A stretch of DNA of 64,000 nt from positions 186,001-250,000 of the forward strand of contig DATMRW010000030.1 in NCBI GenBank assembly GCA_035565775.1, written 5' to 3'. Position 1 is the first letter of the stretch. The number at the start of each line of letters is the position of its first letter. The notes under the pieces are model-generated. The model saw nothing but the letters and a program-made list of their open reading frames with translations. It did no database searches and was not told the origin of the DNA. Made by a program: the position numbers and the translations under genes. Positions 59,659 through 64,000 of this stretch are shown here, piece by piece. Origin of the DNA: PRO6 sp035565775. GTDB lineage: Bacteria > Pseudomonadota > Alphaproteobacteria > Rhizobiales > Xanthobacteraceae.

Positions 59659-61569
59659 TTATGACTGAACATCTTCCCATTCCGCGGAGAGCGGAGCAGC
59701 AATTTCGCACACAACGCCTGCTCGATCGTATGTGATCCGGACCTCGCCGTTGAGCTCAACTGCTAACAGACGCTCGATCAATTGCGAGCCGAATCCTTTT
59801 TGCGTCGGCGGTGACACTGGCGGGCCGTTGCGTTCGCGCCAGCGAAAAATGAGACTCGGGCGTTGGCTTGGTTCTACGCTCCACTTTATGCTGACGCGGC
59901 CTGCGGGAACCGAGAGCGCGCCGTACTTGGCGGCGTTGGTGGCCAACTCATGAAGGGCCAATGTGAGGGCCATCGCGGATCGTGAGGAAAGGCGGACCGC
60001 GGGTCCATCGATCTCGAACCGTTGCTGTCCATGGACGGCGAGGAGTTGCGCAACGACCTCGCTCAGTTCGGCACTATCCCATGCTTGGCGCGTGATAAGA
60101 TCGTAACTCTTCGATAATGCCAGCAGACGTGCCTCGAACTTCTGAAACTCCTCGCTGTCGCCGTCGTGTCCGCGGAAACTTTGCCGCGCAATCGCCAACA
60201 CGGTCGACAGATTGTTCTTCAGTCGATGCTTCATTTCATGCAGTAGCGTGTTGTGCAGACGCTCTGCAGCTTTGCGATCCGTAATGTCGCGAGCGATCTT
60301 CGATGCGCCAACAATGCTCCCGCGGTCGTCCCTGATCGGTGAGATGGTGAGCGATATGTCAATCAGGCTGCCGTCCTTTCGCCGGCGGATTGTCTCGAAA
60401 TGTTCGACGCGCTCACCCCTTCGGATCCGAGCCAGAATGTTGGTTTCCTCGGCCAGCCGGTCCTCCGGAATCAGAATTGTGACTGGGGAGCCGACGGCCT
60501 CATCCGCTTCGTAGCCGAACAGCCGCTGAGCGCCATCGTTCCAACTAGTTATGATGCCGGCGAGATTTTTGCTGATGATTGCATCGTCGGACGACTCAAC
60601 GATCGCGGCAAGCCGCCCAACTGCCAGTTCAGCCTGCTTGCGATGGGTGATGTCAACGGCCACGCCCGGCATGCGCCATGGCTTTCCGGCATCGTCGTAA
60701 AGACAACGGCCGTGAACCTCGAGCCAGCTGATCTTGCCATCCTTGGGCAGGAGGCGATATTCCAGCAGACACTGTTCTCCGGTCGCAATTGCTTGTTGTA
60801 TGCCGTCCCTGACCCGGTCCACGTCATCCGGGTGGATACCTGCGAGATAGTCGTCCAGGGGCGCGCCACTCTCTGCTTTCTCTGGGGCGACCGAAAACAT
60901 TGTCGCGAAGCGGGCATCCGAATAGACCGTGTTCGACCGCAGGTCCGTGTCGAATGTACCGATCATCCCTGCGGCCTGCAGCGCATAGGACAGGCGCTCC
61001 TCCGCCTTAGCCAGCGCTCGCTCGGCTGCGATACGTTCTGTGGTTTCATCCACGATGCACAGGATACCGCTTATCCCTCCAGCCTCGTCGTGGACAGGCG
61101 AGTAGGAAATGTCAAAATAGACTGTCTCCGGGTATCCGTGCCGCTCGATGTAGAAAGGGCGATCCTTAGCGAAGACCGTCTCGCCGGTGAGAAGAACCTG
61201 TTGCAGCAGCGGCTCAAGGTCGCCCCATAGCTCTGCCCAACTTTCACGCGCCGGTCGCCCAAGCGCCTTTGGATGCTTGTCGCCGATCGTTAGTGCGTAA
61301 GCATCGTTGTACAGTGCGACAAACTCGAGTCCCCAGAACAGAACGATCTGCGCTTTGGCCGGGAGCATCAGCCCGACTGCAGCCTTCAGGTGTGCCGGCC
61401 ACTGGGTGATCGGTCCCAGGCTCGATTTTGACCAATCGAGCGCCTTGATAAGCGCCCCGATTTCCCCACCGCCAAATAGGAACGAGGCATTCCGATCTTT
61501 GGATGGATAGTCCAACTCGTTGTCGGCCACAGCTATCGATATCCCGCTACGCAGTGATGGAATTTGCAT
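59659..61569 (-). CDS. HWE-family sensor histidine kinase with PAS domains
   Basis: A 636-residue cytoplasmic sensor (no membrane helices seen). An N-terminal PAS-like region (about 50-185) is followed by PAS domains at about 190-315 and 320-435 with PAC motifs, then the HWE kinase core. The core has HEMKHRLKNNL (phospho-acceptor probably H448), the N-box HELATNAAKYGALS and the WRE signature (FRWRERNGP), which defines the HWE class. GGAG 9 bases upstream selects the ATG at 61569. HWE kinases often feed the PhyR-NepR-EcfG system; its place among EcfG-type promoters fits, but the partner regulator is not in the window. Confidence 0.9.
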   Translation of the reverse strand: MQIPSLRSGISIAVADNELDYPSKDRNASFLFGGGEIGALIKALDWSKSSLGPITQWPAHLKAAVGLMLPAKAQIVLFWGLEFVALYNDAYALTIGDKHPKALGRPARESWAELWGDLEPLLQQVLLTGETVFAKDRPFYIERHGYPETVYFDISYSPVHDEAGGISGILCIVDETTERIAAERALAKAEERLSYALQAAGMIGTFDTDLRSNTVYSDARFATMFSVAPEKAESGAPLDDYLAGIHPDDVDRVRDGIQQAIATGEQCLLEYRLLPKDGKISWLEVHGRCLYDDAGKPWRMPGVAVDITHRKQAELAVGRLAAIVESSDDAIISKNLAGIITSWNDGAQRLFGYEADEAVGSPVTILIPEDRLAEETNILARIRRGERVEHFETIRRRKDGSLIDISLTISPIRDDRGSIVGASKIARDITDRKAAERLHNTLLHEMKHRLKNNLSTVLAIARQSFRGHDGDSEEFQKFEARLLALSKSYDLITRQAWDSAELSEVVAQLLAVHGQQRFEIDGPAVRLSSRSAMALTLALHELATNAAKYGALSVPAGRVSIKWSVEPSQRPSLIFRWRERNGPPVSPPTQKGFGSQLIERLLAVELNGEVRITYDRAGVVCEIAAPLSAEWEDVQS

Positions 61570-62461
61570 ACTGCAACTCCGGTGACGCAGCAAGAAGGGG
61601 ATATCGGAGCAAGACGGTCATGCGAAATGCCTTGGCAAGCGCCTGTCCACCTTCCCGCCGACCCGATCGGGAGAAGCGCAAGCGGACGGCCGCGCTGCTC
61701 AAGTCCGGGGCGTCAGACGCCATGGGATCGTTTTCTCAGTTCGGTCCTTCGCCCTTTCCAGCCGCGCGCTATCCGAAGCCCCGCGGACAGCTCAGATGGG
61801 CAGCGGCGCCGTGGCGCTGCGTGAACGCGAGCTGCTTTCGGCTCGAAGCTGCGACCACGCAGCTGCCGGGGGCGTGCAGCGGAGGTCAGTTGCGCGCGTC
61901 TACAACCAGTCATGTCCTCAAGGTACGGAAGACGCGCGAGGCAGAGAAGCAGTCCGGGCTTGCACGCATTCCGGCGGATCAGCAAGGCGCAACACGGTTG
62001 GCGAAGATCTGGGCGGAAGAGCCCTCCTCCGTCTGGCGAAGCGTCGCCACGCCCCGACCTCACCGCGCGCCCTGCCCTCGATGACCAGACAGCCGCAGCG
62101 CTGGCAGGCGTACAGGTCGAGGACGAGCCCTGGTGCCGGACGCCATCGGGGCCACCAGCGCCTTTTCCTGGCAGAGCTTGCGATACTACTCGGCCTCCGC
62201 GGAGCGCGCGGATAGCTGCCGTCGCCCTCGACCGTTCTGGGTCGAACCAGCGGTCACCGATTCCGCACCAGAAGGCGACCATCAGGCGTGACCGTCTCGG
62301 CGCCGAAGAGCGGACAAAAACATCATCGCCCCGCTGATGTTCGCGAAACCGCAGGGGCTCTTGAAACGGTGAAACTGGCCACTATCTCCGACTTGCGAGG
62401 CTGGAAACACCAGCTATCGCATTGTTACTGCAAATAAAAATGATAAGCAGGAGAAAGTGTC
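61570..62461. other. long stretch without a recognisable gene
   Basis: Nearly 900 GC-rich bases with several overlapping open frames on both strands, none with a convincing ribosome-binding site or domain. It may hold a decayed gene. A short GGAAAC-like element near 62403 followed by TGTT is one base too short for an EcfG promoter. Confidence 0.45.
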
Positions 62462-62707
62462 ATGGTATTCAGACCATTCCGCGATCCCTTGCTGGCGAAG
62501 ATCGATGCGACCAGCCAATACGTCGTTCGAGGTGCCTGGGAGGCTCTTGAGTTTCTCCAGAAATATTGGAGAGGGCCACGCGATGGGGCCTATCAGCGAG
62601 CCCTGCACATCGCTCGAGACGCTGTTGATGGTTTCATCCCGGCCGAGCGGGCCCGCAGCGCTCTAAAGCGGCTGCTCGCTGCTGGGAAACAGCTCGTTCG
62701 CCAATAA
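62462..62707 (+). CDS. DUF982 domain protein
   Basis: An 81-residue protein with the DUF982 pattern: VVRGAWEALEFLQKYWRGPRDGAYQRALHIARDAVDGFIPAERARSALKRLL, matching the family's Trp-Glu-Ala, Leu-Trp and Ala-Arg positions. AGGAGA precedes the ATG. The family is found almost only in rhizobia and relatives, and its role is unknown. A second small gene follows 24 bases later. Confidence 0.8.
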   Translation: MVFRPFRDPLLAKIDATSQYVVRGAWEALEFLQKYWRGPRDGAYQRALHIARDAVDGFIPAERARSALKRLLAAGKQLVRQ

Positions 62708-62731
62708 TCCTCCTCAAAGGCAGATATCGTC

Positions 62732-62947
62732 ATGGGGTTGACGATGTACGAAGACGTGAATTCGAAGATCAAAACTCACCAAGCCAGCATTGACCACTAC
62801 TGTAGCCTATTGGCGACCGAGCTCACGCAAGAGGAGCGCGAATTTGTCCATCGAAGGATCATGGCGGAGCGGCTTGAAGTCGACCGCCTCCTGAACTCAA
62901 TGCGACCTAAGACCAGAGAAGTGCACTCAGCTCGACAAGTCGCGTGA
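62732..62947 (+). CDS. hypothetical small helical protein
   Basis: A 71-residue protein, highly charged and helical (KTHQASIDHYCSLLATELTQEEREFVHRRIMAERLEVDRLL). I recognise no family. The start may be ATG 62732 or 62744. It follows the DUF982 gene closely and ends before a hairpin, so the two probably form a small operon. Confidence 0.6.
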   Translation: MGLTMYEDVNSKIKTHQASIDHYCSLLATELTQEEREFVHRRIMAERLEVDRLLNSMRPKTREVHSARQVA

Positions 62948-62958
62948 CAATCACCTTC

Positions 62959-62979
62959 GGGGCGCAGCCACTGCGCCCC
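62959..62979 (+). terminator. hairpin after the small helical protein gene
   Basis: GGGGCGCAG-CCA-CTGCGCCCC, 9 pairs with a 3-base loop, 11 bases after the stop codon. The T-content after it is moderate. Confidence 0.65.
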
Positions 62980-63080
62980 ACTATCTTTGCATCTAGCGTG
63001 TCCGCGCCTACGTGTCTGCTGGTGCCATTCGCTGGCGGATGTTCGTCGCCTTCTTTTAAAGCCTGGGCCAGGCGTCATGT

Positions 63081-63233
63081 TCAGCAAACGGCTATCATGA
63101 TGCAAAAGGTGCTCAACGCAGCTCCGGCACCGAAGCCTACCACCATGAAAATGACGGCACCGACTATTGCGACAAGCAGTGTCGCAGCAAACAGAAACGC
63201 AATGAACCTGATCACACCACCCAAGTTACTCAT
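63081..63233 (-). CDS. hypothetical very small membrane protein
   Basis: A 50-residue frame (MSNLGGVIRFIAFLFAATLL...) with two closely spaced hydrophobic segments and glycine-rich turns, similar in build to DUF1328-type small stress proteins. The ribosome-binding site is weak, and a start at 63263 is possible. Included because of its clear membrane character and because no other gene uses this stretch. Confidence 0.4.
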   Translation of the reverse strand: MSNLGGVIRFIAFLFAATLLVAIVGAVIFMVVGFGAGAALSTFCIMIAVC

Positions 63234-63353
63234 TCGCCAAGCCCAATGGTACAGCAGCTCCATAAAATGATCGCGGAGGTCACGACGATCTGCTCGCGGA
63301 ACGGATCCTGCTCCGCAACCATCAACGGCTGCCGGCTTCCCGGCCGTGGCTTG

Positions 63354-63785
63354 CTAGGTTAGCGGCGGCCCGACAAATGCGACACCGAATTCCTTGCAGG
63401 CGGTCTCCAGCGCCGCAATCTGCTCGGGTGTCCGAGGACCCGACTTTTCAGGCAACCCTTCGCCTTCCGCCGGCCTGCCGACCGACCGTACAAGCCGCTC
63501 GAAGTCGCGGCCACCAGTGATGGTCAGAAACCGGGCGGTCTCAGACTCGACACGATACGTGTGGGGCTTGCCGCGTTGGGCTATTAGAATGTCACCGGAT
63601 TTTCCGACGCTTTCCTTTCCGTCGACATGGACCAAGCATTCGCCCTCAAGGATATGAAATATCTCATCCTCAGCTTCATGAGTATGCAGCGGAGGAGAAT
63701 CTCCTTGGCGCGCGAGGTGCTCCAGAACAGAAATGTTATTTGATCCGTCTTCAAAGCTGACGCGGATCGTCACGGAAGTATCCAA
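63354..63785 (-). CDS. cupin domain protein, 5' end apparently frameshifted
   Basis: A 143-residue cupin frame with SPPLHTHEAEDEIFHILEGE (metal ligands H-x-H and E) and GDILIAQRGKPHTYR, then a conserved tail. The frame as it stands begins with TTG. About 20 bases upstream is an ATG (63803-63805) with a GGGGG site, but it is out of frame by one base. Adding one T in the TTTTT run (63784-63788) would join them into MNRRVGFLDTSVTIRV. The gene is therefore either broken, misread in sequencing, or read by slippage. Small-molecule or redox roles are common in the family. Confidence 0.75.
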   Translation of the reverse strand: MDTSVTIRVSFEDGSNNISVLEHLARQGDSPPLHTHEAEDEIFHILEGECLVHVDGKESVGKSGDILIAQRGKPHTYRVESETARFLTITGGRDFERLVRSVGRPAEGEGLPEKSGPRTPEQIAALETACKEFGVAFVGPPLT

Positions 63786-63805
63786 AAACCAACTCTACGG
63801 TTCAT

Positions 63806-64000
63806 CTAAGCGATCCCCCTAAGAAGTTCTCGTTTTGACGATGCCGCGTCGCAACATCAGTTCTCCTTGGCGCCCCGCGCCCCCTTGCGCTTACCGCGGC
63901 GTTCGCATGCTTTGCCGTCCAGCAATTTTGCGCCTCAAACGGTTAGCACACAAGGATGATACCTAGAATCAGCGATCATGCAGCGAATGAAAGAACATTC
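63806..64000. other. end of window, no gene seen
   Basis: The GGGGG ribosome-binding site of the cupin gene lies at 63815-63819. Beyond it no coding frame, terminator or EcfG-type promoter was recognised up to the edge. Confidence 0.4.

Noticed and set aside
62403..62426. GGAAAC...TGTT before the DUF982 gene as an EcfG promoter
   Set aside because: The -35 has an extra A and the total distance is one base too short, so it does not fit the model used for the others.
63298..63322. GGAAC near 63.3 kb
   Set aside because: It lies on the plus strand with no plus-strand gene after it and no GTT at the -10.

Overview
The window reads as a piece of chromosome from a high-GC alphaproteobacterium of the Hyphomicrobiales, most likely the Bradyrhizobium/Rhodopseudomonas/Afipia group. 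This rests on the high GC content, a CYP199A-type P450 with its own ferredoxin, an HWE-family histidine kinase, several small rhizobial domain families (DUF982, DUF1236, DUF6285) and five promoters of the GGAAC-N16-nGTT type used by the alphaproteobacterial general stress sigma factor EcfG. No phage, insertion sequence, CRISPR array or rRNA gene was seen. The only tRNA-like sequence is a decayed tRNA-Gln.

Layout. (1) 1-9.9 kb, minus strand: a carbohydrate-type ABC importer (ATPase, Tat-exported binding protein, two permeases), a D-erythronate dehydrogenase (denD), then thiolase, AMP-forming acyl-CoA ligase, acyl-CoA dehydrogenase and the start of an ADP-forming acyl-CoA synthetase-type gene. 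(2) 10.2-13.6 kb, plus strand: an IlvD/Edd-family sugar-acid dehydratase and two short-chain dehydrogenases, divergent from the importer across a region with a palindromic operator candidate. (3) 13.7-22.1 kb, minus strand: a six-gene operon with a branched-chain-type ABC importer, whose permease and both ATPases are fused in one 839-residue protein, followed by a 3-hydroxyacid dehydrogenase, a beta-keto acid cleavage enzyme (BKACE) and a second IlvD/Edd dehydratase. A divergent GntR regulator and an SDR complete it. This is the best candidate for an undescribed catabolic pathway. (4) 23.9-27.8 kb: the tetronate pathway (otnK, otnI, ltnD, and divergent otnC), which denD from region 1 would feed. 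(5) 27.8-32.8 kb: an M20 amidohydrolase, a LemA/TPM membrane-associated gene set and an amidase. (6) 32.9-38.4 kb: acyl-CoA dehydrogenase, two crotonase-fold enzymes, a DUF6285 protein, an APH-type kinase and an SDR. This set resembles the LvaABCD 4-hydroxyacyl-CoA pathway and has a PsrA-like operator candidate. (7) 38.4-43.7 kb: TrmO-like protein, small secreted proteins, an SDR plus a LivK-type binding protein, and a MarR regulator. (8) 43.3-44.9 kb: a CYP199A-like P450 and its [2Fe-2S] ferredoxin. (9) 45-51 kb: miscellaneous genes, including a cold-shock protein with a long leader palindrome, a methyltransferase and an AraC-TPR regulator. (10) 51.4-63.8 kb: a stress-protection region with a MIP channel, YciE-like ferritin-fold protein, DUF1236 proteins, a five-gene membrane operon ending in YihY/BrkB, DUF1328, an HWE kinase, small proteins and a cupin gene whose 5' end looks frameshifted.

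How the parts fit: regions 1-6 import and oxidise sugar acids, hydroxy acids and fatty or aromatic acids. DenD and LtnD converge on 2-oxo-tetronate, which OtnI, OtnK and OtnC turn into dihydroxyacetone phosphate. Region 10 together with the PRC-barrel gene in region 7 looks like part of an EcfG general stress regulon. All three ABC binding-protein genes have a GC-rich hairpin 10-14 bases after the stop codon, before the next gene. Coordinates of starts were chosen from ribosome-binding sites where these were visible. No database search was run, so family names rest on recognised motifs.
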